Assembly (NCBI RefSeq): GCF_001571325.1
Contig: NZ_BCTO01000032.1
Span: 124,001-188,000 of the forward strand
From: Delftia tsuruhatensis NBRC 16741
GTDB lineage: Bacteria > Pseudomonadota > Gammaproteobacteria > Burkholderiales > Burkholderiaceae_C
Length of the DNA: 64,000 bases
Reading direction: 5' to 3'
Below are positions 46,549 through 55,264 of this stretch, piece by piece. The position numbers were made by a program, and so were the translations under genes. Numbering within the stretch: the stretch's first letter is position 1; each line of letters begins with the position of its first letter. The notes below the pieces were generated by a model. It saw only the letters and a list, made by a program, of their open reading frames with translations. It did not search any database and was not told the DNA's origin.

Positions 46549-47451
46549 TCACCCGGCCTGCAACAGAAATGGCAGGGCCGCGTCCAGCAGTGCGTCGGGC
46601 GCCTCCTCGGCAATGTAGTGCCCGCAGGCCAGCGGCCGGCCGCGCACATCGTCGGCCACGAGCTGCCACTCGCGCAGCGGATCGAAGCAGCGGTGCACCA
46701 CGCCCTCCTCGCCCCAGAGCACCAGCAGCGGCATGGACAGCCTGCGCCCCAGCCGGCGGTCCTCGCGGTCATGGTCCAGGTCGATGCCGGCCGAGGCGCG
46801 GTAGTCCTCGCACATGCCGTGCGCGCTGCCCGGCAGCGCCAGGCAGCGCTGGTACTCGGCCAGCGCCCGGGGATCGAAGGGCGCCAGGCCGGCGCTGCGC
46901 CGGCCCATGATCTCGCGCACATAGGCGGCGGGGTCGGCCTCGATCAGGCGCTCGGGCAGCGGCGCGGGCTGGATCAGGAAGAACCAGTGCCAGTAGGCGC
47001 GCGCAAAGGCCTCGCCGGTCTGCTCGTACATGGCCAGCGTGGGCGCAATGTCCAGCAGCACCAGACGCTGCACGCTGGCGGGATAGTCCATGGCCAGCCG
47101 GTGCGCCACGCGCGCGCCCCGGTCATGCGCCAGCACGCTGAAATGCTCATGGCCCAGCCGCGCCATCAGCCGCAGCAGGTCGCGGGCCATGGTGCGCTTG
47201 CTGTAGTTCACATGCTCGGGATCGCCGGCGGGGCGCGAGGAGTCGCCATAGCCGCGCAGGTCGGCCAGCACCACGGTGAACTGCTGCGCCAGCCGGGGCG
47301 CGACGCGGTGCCAGATGGCGCTGGTCTGCGGGTGGCCGTGCACCAGCAGCAGGGCCGGCCCCTGGCCGCCCACCCAGGCGTTGATCTCCACCCCGTCATC
47401 GACCGTGATGCGCTGCTGGCGCAGGCCCGGCATCCATGGATCTGTGTGCAT
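46549..47451 (-). CDS. Haloacetate (fluoroacetate) dehalogenase, alpha/beta-hydrolase family
   Basis: A 300-residue alpha/beta hydrolase. With the ATG at 47451 (AAGGA about nine bases upstream) the key residues fall at Asp110 (nucleophile, in HDRGARVAHRLAMDYP), Arg111, Arg114, Asp134, His155 and Trp156. As I recall, this is the numbering of the characterised fluoroacetate dehalogenase from Rhodopseudomonas; Tyr217 and His278 follow with a two-residue shift. His155, Trp156 and Tyr217 would hold the halide, and the two Arg bind the carboxylate. The expected reaction is haloacetate plus water to glycolate plus halide. An upstream start at 47478 is possible. It is divergent from a LysR gene. Confidence 0.85.
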   Translation of the reverse strand: MHTDPWMPGLRQQRITVDDGVEINAWVGGQGPALLLVHGHPQTSAIWHRVAPRLAQQFTVVLADLRGYGDSSRPAGDPEHVNYSKRTMARDLLRLMARLGHEHFSVLAHDRGARVAHRLAMDYPASVQRLVLLDIAPTLAMYEQTGEAFARAYWHWFFLIQPAPLPERLIEADPAAYVREIMGRRSAGLAPFDPRALAEYQRCLALPGSAHGMCEDYRASAGIDLDHDREDRRLGRRLSMPLLVLWGEEGVVHRCFDPLREWQLVADDVRGRPLACGHYIAEEAPDALLDAALPFLLQAG

Positions 47452-47524
47452 CCCGGAGATTCCTTCTACGTTGTTCATGACTGTCAGCCTGCCATGCTAA
47501 TCAGTAAACCAGGCTGCATAAATA

Positions 47525-47536
47525 GCAAAATATTGC
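47525..47536. promoter_or_regulatory. LysR-type operator candidate
   Basis: GCAAAATATTGC (GCAA/TTGC arms, AT-rich centre) lies in the divergent spacer, 49 bases before the lysR start. It fits the dyad layout of LysR sites. The surrounding DNA is AT-rich, as expected for two promoters. Confidence 0.5.
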
Positions 47537-47584
47537 ATTGATCCATCAGTTCAATTTACGAATCAACCATCCACCGCATCCACC

Positions 47585-48511
47585 ATGGACGGCTTTTCCG
47601 ACCTGCGTTTCTTCTCGCTGCTGATCCGCGAAGGCAGCCTGGCCGCTGCGGCCCAGCAGATGGGCGTGACGCCGCCCGCCGTAAGCCGCCGCCTGTCCTT
47701 GCTGGAGCGGCGCCTGGGCGTGCGCCTGCTGCAGCGCACGACACGGCGCATCCACCTGACGCCCGAGGGCGAGGCCTACCTGCTGGACGGCGCGCGCATC
47801 CTGGCCGACCTGGAGGCGCTGGAGCGCAGCATCTCGGGCACGCGCGCCACGGCGCGCGGCCCGCTGTCCATTGCCTGCACACTGGGCTTTGGCCGCCAGC
47901 GGCTGGCGCCCGCGCTGTCGGCCTTTGCGCGCGCCTATCCCGAGGTGCAAGTGCAGCTGCACCTGACGGACAGGCCCGTCAACCTGGTCGAGCAGGGCTT
48001 TGACGCCGTGGTGCGCTTTGGCGCCCTGCCCGACTCCGGCCTCACCGCCCGCCTGCTGCTGCCCAACCGCCGCGTGCTGTGCGCCGCGCCCTCCTACCTC
48101 AACGCCCATGGCGAGCCACGCCAGCCTGCGGACCTGCAGGCCCACCGCTGCATCGTGATCCGCGAGAGCGACGAAACCTATGGCAGCTGGCGCCTGAGCC
48201 GTCGCACGCGCCAGGGCCTGAGCGAGCACAACATCAAGGTCAACGGCGTGATGAGCACCAACGATGGCGCTGCAGCCCTGACCTGGGCACTGGACGGCCA
48301 CGGCATCCTGCAGCGCTCGCTGTGGGACGTGGCCGCGCCGCTGGCCGCAGGCGCCCTGCGCGAGGTCCTGCCCCAATGGCAGTTGCCTGCGGCCGACATC
48401 TACCTGGTGCACACCACGCGCAGCGAGATGTCGGCCAGGATCCGCGCGCTCACCGGCTTTCTGGGCGACTGGTTTGCACAACGGCCTGAGCCGGACATGA
48501 CGCCCGCCTGA
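47585..48511 (+). CDS. LysR-family transcriptional regulator
   Basis: A 308-residue LysR protein with N-terminal helix-turn-helix (REGSLAAAAQQMGVTPPAVS, residues 16-35) and a periplasmic-binding-like effector domain. The sequence resembles the large LysR subgroup with a short C-terminus. It is divergent from the dehalogenase, so it probably activates that gene in response to a haloacid or its product. Effector identity is inference. Confidence 0.88.
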   Translation: MDGFSDLRFFSLLIREGSLAAAAQQMGVTPPAVSRRLSLLERRLGVRLLQRTTRRIHLTPEGEAYLLDGARILADLEALERSISGTRATARGPLSIACTLGFGRQRLAPALSAFARAYPEVQVQLHLTDRPVNLVEQGFDAVVRFGALPDSGLTARLLLPNRRVLCAAPSYLNAHGEPRQPADLQAHRCIVIRESDETYGSWRLSRRTRQGLSEHNIKVNGVMSTNDGAAALTWALDGHGILQRSLWDVAAPLAAGALREVLPQWQLPAADIYLVHTTRSEMSARIRALTGFLGDWFAQRPEPDMTPA

Positions 48512-48631
48512 GCCCGGGCGCAATCTGCAACCTCGGCGGCAGACAGGCTGTCATGCGCGTTCACCCCGCGCAGCGCAGGCCATGCGAACATGGCCCGCAA
48601 CGACAACCACCACCCCCAGGAGACAAGACAC

Positions 48632-49213
48632 ATGGCCACCGCCCGCTACCCCCAGCCCGAACTGTCCAGCCTGCCCGAGGACATCCGCACCCGCATCCTT
48701 GAAGTGCAGGAAAAGGCCGGTTTCATCCCCAACGTCTTCCTGGCCTTTGCGCGCCGCCCTGCCGAGTGGCGTGCCTTCTTCGCCTACCACGATGCCCTCA
48801 TGCTCAAGGAAGAAGGCAGCCTGACCAAGGGCGAGCGCGAGATGATCGTCACCACCACCAGCGCGGCCAACCAGTGCCTGTACTGCGTGGTGGCCCACGG
48901 CGCCATCCTGCGCATCTACGAAAAGCAGCCCTACGTGGCCGACCAGGTGGCGGTCAACTACCGCAAAGCCGACATCAGCGCCCGCCAGCGCGCCATGCTG
49001 GACTTCGCCATGAAGGTCTGCGAACGCAGCCATGAAATCTGCGAGGCCGACTTCGAGGCGCTGTACCCGCATGGCTTCGACGACGAGGACATCTGGGACA
49101 TCGCCGCCATCACCGCCTTCTTCGGCCTGTCCAACCGCATGGCCAGCTTTGCCGGCATGCAGCCCAATCCCGAGTTCTTCCTCATGGGGCGCGTGCCGCG
49201 CGAGAAGAAGTAG
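48632..49213 (+). CDS. AhpD-like peroxidase-related protein (carboxymuconolactone decarboxylase family)
   Basis: A 193-residue all-helical protein of the AhpD/CMD superfamily. The redox pair Cys-x-x-Cys is in NQCLYCVVAHG (about residues 87-97), followed by the His of the proton relay, as in alkylhydroperoxidase-like proteins. It may reduce organic peroxides. The ATG at 48632 follows AGGAGACAAGACAC. Its 3' end overlaps the converging MocR gene by 32 bases, which is unusual but both frames are convincing. Confidence 0.87.
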   Translation: MATARYPQPELSSLPEDIRTRILEVQEKAGFIPNVFLAFARRPAEWRAFFAYHDALMLKEEGSLTKGEREMIVTTTSAANQCLYCVVAHGAILRIYEKQPYVADQVAVNYRKADISARQRAMLDFAMKVCERSHEICEADFEALYPHGFDDEDIWDIAAITAFFGLSNRMASFAGMQPNPEFFLMGRVPREKK

Positions 49214-50675
49214 GCTGACCGACCTGTGCCCCCTGGCGCGCCGCAGCACCCTCGACCAAACCCCGGCATATCTCCCCCACCTGCCCCACGGCCCCCAGCA
49301 GGCGCGGCGTGGGCTCGTTGGCGCAGTTCAGGCGCAGGTGGTTGGGCAGGTCCGAGCGCGATGAAAACAGCGGGCCGGGGCTGACGCCAATGCCCAGCTC
49401 CAGCGCGCGGCGGTGCACCTCCAGTGCATTGACCTGGCGCGGCAACTCCACCCACAGCAGAAAGCCCGCGCGCGGGGCCGAGACGCGGGTGCCGGGCGGA
49501 AAGCTGGCCTCGACCCTGGCCGTGACGGCCTGCACCCCGGCCTGCACGCGGGACTTGAGACGGCGCAGGTGCCGGTCGTAGTCGCCGCTGGCCAGCACCT
49601 CGCTCACGGCGGCCTCCAGCAGCGGCGCACCGGCCCAGTCGCCCGCCAGGCGCACCTGCAGCACCTGGGCATGGAAGCGGCCCGCCGCAATCCAGCCCAC
49701 GCGCCAGCCCGGCGCCAGGGTCTTGGACACGGAGCCGCAATACAGCACGTTGCCGCTGCCGTCGAAGGCCTTGCAGGCCGGCGGGCGCTGGCCGTCGCCT
49801 GCAAGGTCGCCATAGACATCGTCTTCGATCAAGGGAATGCCTGCCCGCTCCAGCAGCGCCACCAGGGCCTGCTCGCGCTCCACCGGCATGCTGGCGCCCA
49901 GCGGGTTCTGCACGGTGGGCGATGCCAGCACGGCAGCCGGCCGGTGGCGGGCAATGGCCTCGGCCAGCGGCTCCAGCAGCAGGCCTTCGCGGGGATCGGT
50001 GGCAATCTCCAGCGCCTTCAGGCCCAGGTCCTCCAGCAGCAGCAGGCTGCCGAAATAGGCGGGCCGCTCCACGGCCACGACATCGCCGGGCTTGCACACG
50101 GCGCGCAGCGCCAGCCGCACGGCCTGGGTGGCGCCTGCCGTCAGGACCAGGTCGTCGGGGCCGAAGCGCGCACCCCATTGCGCGGCCCGGGCCGCGATCT
50201 GGCCGCGCAGGTCGGCGCGGCCCGGCGGCATGCTGTAGGTCTGCCCGTGCGCATCCAGGCGGCGCCCGGCGGTCTGCAGCGCGCGCTGCAGCCGGGCCGT
50301 GGGCAGCCAGGCCGGATCGGGCAATGCCGCACCCAGCGGGATCAGGCGCGTGTCGGGACTGCTGAACAGCGAGCGCGCCAGGGCCGACAGGGTCACGGGC
50401 ACGGGGCGCGACGACGGACGGGACGCCTGCAGCGCCGCGCCGCCGGTTGCCTGCCGCACAAAGTAGCCCGAGCGCGGGCGCGCGACGATCAGGCCCTCGG
50501 CCTCCAGGCAGCGCAGCGCCTCCAGCGCGGTGGGCAGGCTGACCTGTTCGCGCTCGGCCAGGCTGCGGGCGGAGATCAGCCTGTCGCCGGGGCGCAGTGC
50601 GCCACAGGCCAGCGTCTGGCGCAGGGCCTGGGCAATGCGGCGGTACCGGGGCAAGGGTTCGTTGGTGGCGGGCAT
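49182..50675 (-). CDS. MocR-type regulator (GntR helix-turn-helix fused to aminotransferase domain)
   Basis: A 497-residue protein: GntR winged helix (residues about 9-72; SARSLAEREQVSLPTALEAL) followed by a class I PLP-dependent aminotransferase-like domain. The PLP Lys is in CGSVSKTLAPGWRVGW (about residue 288). MocR proteins use PLP as a sensory cofactor. It is divergent from an arylamine N-acetyltransferase gene, its likely target. Repeats of TACAGG occur in the 96-base spacer. The C-terminal tail overlaps the end of the AhpD-like gene. Confidence 0.9.
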   Translation of the reverse strand: MPATNEPLPRYRRIAQALRQTLACGALRPGDRLISARSLAEREQVSLPTALEALRCLEAEGLIVARPRSGYFVRQATGGAALQASRPSSRPVPVTLSALARSLFSSPDTRLIPLGAALPDPAWLPTARLQRALQTAGRRLDAHGQTYSMPPGRADLRGQIAARAAQWGARFGPDDLVLTAGATQAVRLALRAVCKPGDVVAVERPAYFGSLLLLEDLGLKALEIATDPREGLLLEPLAEAIARHRPAAVLASPTVQNPLGASMPVEREQALVALLERAGIPLIEDDVYGDLAGDGQRPPACKAFDGSGNVLYCGSVSKTLAPGWRVGWIAAGRFHAQVLQVRLAGDWAGAPLLEAAVSEVLASGDYDRHLRRLKSRVQAGVQAVTARVEASFPPGTRVSAPRAGFLLWVELPRQVNALEVHRRALELGIGVSPGPLFSSRSDLPNHLRLNCANEPTPRLLGAVGQVGEICRGLVEGAAARQGAQVGQPTSSRAARAP

Positions 50676-50681
50676 GTCAAT

Positions 50682-50719
50682 CTGTACAGGTCAGTTTTCT
50701 TGGATTCTGCTTATACAGG
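50682..50719. promoter_or_regulatory. Repeats in the MocR/NAT spacer
   Basis: CTGTACAG (50682-50689) is a perfect eight-base palindrome, and TACAGG occurs as a direct repeat at 50685-50690 and 50714-50719 (29 bases apart). MocR proteins often bind direct repeats in such divergent spacers, so this is the likely operator. Confidence 0.5.
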
Positions 50720-50771
50720 CATTGGCTGCCCGGATTTATCGTTGCAGCCATCAAGCAACCCGAGGAAACCC

Positions 50772-51566
50772 ATGCAAGCCAGCAATTTCGATCTCCAGGC
50801 CTACTTCCGCCGCATCGGCTTCAGTGCCGGGGACTCCGCCCAGGCAGATGCCGCCACCCTGCATGCGCTGATGCGCCAGCAGCTGTTTTCCGTGCCTTTC
50901 GAGAACCTGGACGTGCAGGCCGGCAAGATCGTCTCTCTGGTGTCCGAAGACATTGCGGGCAAGATCCTCGGCGGCGCCCGGGGCGGCTACTGCTACGAGG
51001 TGAACGGCCTGTTCGCCATGGCGCTGCAGACCCTGGGCATTGCCTACCGCTTTGTGGCGGCGCGGCCCATGTTCTATCCGGCACGCCGGCCCCGCACCCA
51101 CATGGCCCTGGTGGCCGAGGTCGAGGGACGGCGCTGGCTGTGCGACCTGGGCTTTGGCAGCTACGGCATACGCGCCCCCATGGCCCTGGACGAGCTGGAC
51201 ACCGAGGTCCGCCAGGACGGCGACACCTTCCGCCTGAGCCTGGACGACCAGGGCGAATACCTGCTGCAGGCCCGCGTGGACGGTGAATGGGCCAACCAGT
51301 ACGCCTTCAACCTGTCGCCCCAGGAATGGGTGGATTTCGCCCCCGCCAACTACCTGAACTCCACGCACCCGGACGCCATCTTCGTGCAAAAGCGGGTGGT
51401 GGTGCTGCACCAGCCGGCCGGCCGCATGATCCTGGTGGGCGACGCGCTCAAGACCATCACGGCCAGCGGCACCGAGACCAGGCAGCTGGCGCCTGATGAG
51501 ATCCAGCACGTGCTGGGCAGCCTGTTCGGGCTGGCGACCGAGCGCCAGGCGGCTGCCCTGTGCTGA
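50772..51566 (+). CDS. Arylamine N-acetyltransferase
   Basis: A 264-residue NAT enzyme with the full catalytic triad: Cys74 (RGGYCYEVN), His110 (RTHMALV) and Asp125 (LCDLGFG). It transfers acetyl groups from acetyl-CoA to arylamines and hydrazines, mainly for detoxification. The ATG at 50772 follows GAGGAA; the very long open frame upstream is shadow of MocR. Probably MocR-controlled, so the inducer may be an amine-type compound. Confidence 0.92.
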   Translation: MQASNFDLQAYFRRIGFSAGDSAQADAATLHALMRQQLFSVPFENLDVQAGKIVSLVSEDIAGKILGGARGGYCYEVNGLFAMALQTLGIAYRFVAARPMFYPARRPRTHMALVAEVEGRRWLCDLGFGSYGIRAPMALDELDTEVRQDGDTFRLSLDDQGEYLLQARVDGEWANQYAFNLSPQEWVDFAPANYLNSTHPDAIFVQKRVVVLHQPAGRMILVGDALKTITASGTETRQLAPDEIQHVLGSLFGLATERQAAALC

Positions 51567-51570
51567 GCCT

Positions 51571-52575
51571 CTAAGCCAGGCGGGTCGAATCCCGCACGAT
51601 CAGCTCGAACCCCAGGTCGAACGCCGAGCGCCCGGCGCTGCGGCCCTGGCAGCGTGCCAGCACGAGTTCGGCGGCCAGGCGGCCTATGCCCGGCCCGTCC
51701 ACATGCACGGTGGTCAGCGACGGCAGCAGATGGGCCGCGAAATCGGCATTGCCGAAGCCCGAGACGGCCAGATCCACGGGCACGCGCAGGCCGCGCGCCT
51801 GGGCTTCCACCAAAATGCCGTGGGCCAGCATGTCCGAGCTGCAGACCACGGCCTGCAGATCAGGCTGCTGCGCCAGCAACTGGCCCAGCGCCTGCCGGCC
51901 CAGCTCCAGGCTGCCGGGCGCGGACACGGTGACCGTGGGCACCTCGCGGCCCCAGGCTGCAAGAAAGCCCTCGCGCCGCTGCTGGGCCCGGTGGTCGCTG
52001 CCCGTGGCCATGCCCACGCGCTGCAGGCCGCGCGAAAGGAAATAGCCGGCCAGCGCGCTGCCCACCTTCAGGTGGGAAAAGCCCACCACCATGTCCAGCG
52101 GCCGGTCGCTGAAGTCCCAGGTTTCCACCACGGGAATGCCGGTCCTGCGCAGCCGCTCGCGCGCCTTGCCGGACTGCACCAGGCCCATCATCACAATGCC
52201 GTCGGGCTGGCGCCCGATCATGGCGTTGAGCACCTCCTCCTCGCGCTGCTCGTCGTAGAAGGTCTGGCCCAGCAGCAGCTGATAGCCCTCCTGCGCCAGC
52301 GTGGCCGTCAATGACTGCACCGTGGGCAGGAATTGCGACACCGAAAGCGCAGGCACCACGCCCGCCACCATGCGGCTGCGCCTGGACTTGAGCCCGCCGG
52401 CCAGCAGGTTGGGGATGTAGCCCGTGGCCTCCACGGCCTGGCGCACGCGCTCGCGCGTCTTCTCCGAAACGATGGAAGGATTGCCCAGTGCGCGCGAGGC
52501 CGTGATCAGCGAGACGCCGGCCGCCTCGGCCACGTCGTGCAGCGTGGCGGGCCTGGGTGGTGTGGGTGTGTTCAT
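51571..52575 (-). CDS. LacI-family transcriptional regulator
   Basis: A 334-residue LacI/GntR-type repressor: N-terminal helix-turn-helix (TLHDVAEAAGVSLITASRAL, residues 11-30) and a sugar-binding-protein-like effector domain. The ATG at 52575 gives the standard start. It is divergent from a Bug protein and an enolase-superfamily dehydratase gene, and two TGACAACGA-type operators lie between them. The effector is probably a sugar acid. The gene starts five bases after the NAT stop on the other strand. Confidence 0.9.
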   Translation of the reverse strand: MNTPTPPRPATLHDVAEAAGVSLITASRALGNPSIVSEKTRERVRQAVEATGYIPNLLAGGLKSRRSRMVAGVVPALSVSQFLPTVQSLTATLAQEGYQLLLGQTFYDEQREEEVLNAMIGRQPDGIVMMGLVQSGKARERLRRTGIPVVETWDFSDRPLDMVVGFSHLKVGSALAGYFLSRGLQRVGMATGSDHRAQQRREGFLAAWGREVPTVTVSAPGSLELGRQALGQLLAQQPDLQAVVCSSDMLAHGILVEAQARGLRVPVDLAVSGFGNADFAAHLLPSLTTVHVDGPGIGRLAAELVLARCQGRSAGRSAFDLGFELIVRDSTRLA

Positions 52576-52685
52576 GGGCAAGCGCGATCGCGGGCTGGTA
52601 TCGGGGACGGGCCTGAAGATAGCAGACCGCCCTCCACGCACGGGCGCCAAGCCTGCCCTGCATCGCAGAAATCGTGATTGACAGC

Positions 52686-52707
52686 CAAAATGACAACGAT
52701 ATCATTT
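52686..52707. promoter_or_regulatory. LacI-family operator, copy 1
   Basis: Arms AAAATGA (52686-52692) and TCATTTT (52701-52707) enclose CAACGATA. The core TGACAACGATATCA differs from copy 2 in one base. It lies nearer the regulator gene and could serve autoregulation or looping. Confidence 0.8.
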
Positions 52708-52770
52708 TGCTGAAAGCGCAAATCCTTGCATCTACAAAATGGCATCGGCGCTTTTTCATTTCCCCGGAAA

Positions 52771-52784
52771 TGACAACGATGTCA
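52771..52784. promoter_or_regulatory. LacI-family operator, copy 2
   Basis: TGACAACGATGTCA has perfect TGACA/TGTCA arms around ACGA. It lies 20 bases upstream of the Bug start, overlapping the likely promoter, and 81 bases from copy 1 (core to core), a spacing that suits DNA looping by a tetramer. Confidence 0.82.
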
Positions 52785-52804
52785 TCCACAAATCAGGAGA
52801 CAAG

Positions 52805-53773
52805 ATGAATCACATTCTTCGTGCCATGGCGCTGGCCCTGGCCGCGCTCGCTGCCTTTTCTGCGTCGGCCCAGGCCTGGCCCGACAGGCCCGTCACCCTG
52901 GTCGTGCCCTTCCCCGCCGGCGGCTCCACCGACCAGGTCGCGCGCGCCGTGGCGCCCAGGCTGGGCGAAAAGCTCAGGCAGTCCTTCGTGGTGGAAAACA
53001 AGGCCGGCGCCACGGGCACCATCGGCGCAGCCTTCGTGCAGCGCGCGGCGGCGGACGGGCAGACCTTTCTCGTCACCTCGCTGGGCCCGCTGGTCATCGT
53101 GCCCCACCTGATCAAGCACCTGCCCTACGACGCGCTCAAGGACTTCGACCTGATCACCGTGGCCGTGCAGTCGCCCAACGTGCTGGTCGTGCCTGCCGCC
53201 TCGCCGCACAACAGCGTGGCCGACGTGGTCGCCCACCTCAAGGCCCATCCGGGCAAGATGAGCTTTGCCTCGGCCGGCCACGGCTCCAGCGACCACCTGA
53301 CGGCCGAACTGTTCTGGCAGCAGACGGGCACCCAGGGCGTGCACATCCCCTACAAGGGCGGCGCGCCCGCCCATGCCGACCTGATCGGCGGCCAGGTCGA
53401 TGCCTCGTTCCAGAACATCAATGCCGTGATCCAGCACATCCGGGCCGGCAAGATGCGCGCCCTGGCCGTGACCAGCCCGCGCCGCTCGCCCGTGCTGCCG
53501 GACCTGCCCACGCTGGCCGAGGCCGGGGTGAAGAACGTGGAGGTCGCCTCCTGGCAGGCCATCGTCGCGCCCAAGGGCCTGCCGCCTGCGCTGCGCGACA
53601 AGGCGCATGCGGCCTTTGTCGAGGCGCTCAACGATCCCCGGGTGCGCGAGCAGTTCGTCTCCATCGGCTACGAGATGGTGGCCGGCACGCCCCAGCAGTT
53701 CGCCGAGTTCCAGCGCCAGGAATACGCGCGCTGGAAGTCGGTCATCGAGGCCGGAAAGATCAGCATCGACTGA
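52805..53773 (+). CDS. Bug-family solute-binding protein 5
   Basis: A 322-residue Bug protein: Sec signal peptide to about residue 24 (ASAQA), then WPDRPVTLVVPFPAGGSTDQ with the ligand-binding Asp. The ATG at 52805 follows AGGAGACAAG. It is the first gene of the LacI-controlled pair with a sugar-acid dehydratase, so the ligand may be galactarate, talarate or a similar aldarate. No TctA/TctB genes are present. Confidence 0.88.
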   Translation: MNHILRAMALALAALAAFSASAQAWPDRPVTLVVPFPAGGSTDQVARAVAPRLGEKLRQSFVVENKAGATGTIGAAFVQRAAADGQTFLVTSLGPLVIVPHLIKHLPYDALKDFDLITVAVQSPNVLVVPAASPHNSVADVVAHLKAHPGKMSFASAGHGSSDHLTAELFWQQTGTQGVHIPYKGGAPAHADLIGGQVDASFQNINAVIQHIRAGKMRALAVTSPRRSPVLPDLPTLAEAGVKNVEVASWQAIVAPKGLPPALRDKAHAAFVEALNDPRVREQFVSIGYEMVAGTPQQFAEFQRQEYARWKSVIEAGKISID

Positions 53774-53816
53774 TGCCTGCCCCTGTCCTTTTCCCAACCA
53801 CCGCACTCCCGCAGCC

Positions 53817-54974
53817 ATGACCTCTTCCGCGCTCTCCGAAACCACCAGCCAGGACCGCATCCAGTGGATACGCCTGTCGTCCTGCGACCTCCCCCTGGCC
53901 CGGCCCATCAGCGATGCCAAGGTGCTCACGGGCCGCCAAAAGCCCATGACCGAGGTAGCCATGCTGTTCGCCGAGATCCAGACCCGCGACGGCCACCGGG
54001 GCCTGGGCCTGAGCTACGCCAAGCGCGCAGGCGGCCCCGGCCAGTTCGCCCATGCCAGCGAGATCGCGCCCTCCCTGCTGGGCGAAGACCCCAGCGACAT
54101 TGCGCGGCTGTGGACGCGCATGTGCTGGGCCGGCGCCTCCGTGGGCCGCAGCGGGCTGGCCGTGCAGGCCATCGCGGCCTTCGACGTGGCGCTGTACGAC
54201 ATCAAGGCGCGCCGCGCGGGCCTGTCGCTGTCCAAGCTGCTGGGCTCGCAGCGCGAATCCGTGCGCTGCTACAACACCTCGGGAGGCTTTTTGCACACGC
54301 CGCTCGATGAACTCAAGCGCAACGCCAGCGCCTCGCTGGAGCGCGGCATTGGCGGCATCAAGCTCAAGGTGGGCCAGCCCGACTGCGCGCTGGACATACG
54401 GCGTGTGGAGGCCATGCGCGCCCACCTGGGCGATGCCGCGCCCATCATGGTCGATGCCAACCAGCAATGGGACCGCCCCACGGCCCAGCGCATGTGCCGT
54501 GTCTTCGAGGAATTCAACCTGGTCTGGATCGAGGAGCCGCTGGACGCCTACGACCACGAAGGCCATGCCGCGCTGGCCGCGCGCTTCGACACGCCGATTG
54601 CCACCGGCGAGATGCTGACCAGCGCCGCCGAGCACGGCGATCTCATACGCCACCGCAGCGCCGACTTCCTCATGCCCGACGCGCCGCGCGTGGGCGGCAT
54701 CACGCCCTTCCTGCAGATCGCCGCCCAGGCCGAACTGGCCCACCTGAGCCTGGCGCCCCACTTCGCCATGGAACTGCACGTGCACCTGGCCGCCACCTGC
54801 GCCAACGAGCCCTGGGTGGAACACTTCGACTGGCTGGAGCCGCTGTTCAACGAACGCCTGGAAATCGCCAATGGCCGCATGCTCGTGCCCACGCGCCCCG
54901 GCCTGGGACTGAGCCTGAGCGAGCAGGCACGGCGCTGGACGCGCGAAAGCGTGGAGTTCGGGGAGCGTAGGTGA
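53817..54974 (+). CDS. Mandelate-racemase/enolase-superfamily sugar-acid dehydratase (talarate/galactarate-dehydratase-like)
   Basis: A 385-residue enolase-superfamily enzyme. Lys182-x-Lys184 (GIKLKVGQ), metal ligands Asp213, Glu239 and Glu265, and the His315/Asp288 dyad are all present. Their spacing equals that of the Salmonella L-talarate/galactarate dehydratase with a constant offset of 13, as far as I recall its numbering. The expected reaction is removal of water from an acid sugar to a 2-keto-3-deoxy product. The ATG at 53817 is the first plausible start after the Bug gene. The Bug-plus-dehydratase pair under LacI suggests uptake and first-step breakdown of an aldarate. Confidence 0.87.
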   Translation: MTSSALSETTSQDRIQWIRLSSCDLPLARPISDAKVLTGRQKPMTEVAMLFAEIQTRDGHRGLGLSYAKRAGGPGQFAHASEIAPSLLGEDPSDIARLWTRMCWAGASVGRSGLAVQAIAAFDVALYDIKARRAGLSLSKLLGSQRESVRCYNTSGGFLHTPLDELKRNASASLERGIGGIKLKVGQPDCALDIRRVEAMRAHLGDAAPIMVDANQQWDRPTAQRMCRVFEEFNLVWIEEPLDAYDHEGHAALAARFDTPIATGEMLTSAAEHGDLIRHRSADFLMPDAPRVGGITPFLQIAAQAELAHLSLAPHFAMELHVHLAATCANEPWVEHFDWLEPLFNERLEIANGRMLVPTRPGLGLSLSEQARRWTRESVEFGERR

Positions 54975-55264
54975 AGGCGTCCGTGCAATGTCTATTGCGG
55001 CCCGCTTCTATGCGGCCGGTTTGCCCGCGTCGGTAGGCCGGCCGCTCTTTGCCCCGCCCATAAATACCATTCTCTCGGAAAATTCCTATCCAAACACTTC
55101 TCCAAAACAGGAATAGACCTAGAGCGTGTTATGCACTTTGACCTGCCCGCGAAAGCCGGTAAAGGGGCCTGAAACGAGGCGCAGCACGCACCGCGGCTTG
55201 GAGTTGGAGTTGGAGTCGACCCGGTTGCGTGGACACAGCATTCTTTGTGTTCAAGGAGCCGCAA
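54975..55264. other. Spacer before the IS remnant
   Basis: No gene seen. A triple TTGGAG repeat (55198-55215) and lower GC than the catabolic genes mark the start of accessory DNA. The left end of the IS element is probably between about 55220 and 55264 but its inverted repeat is not clear. Confidence 0.4.
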
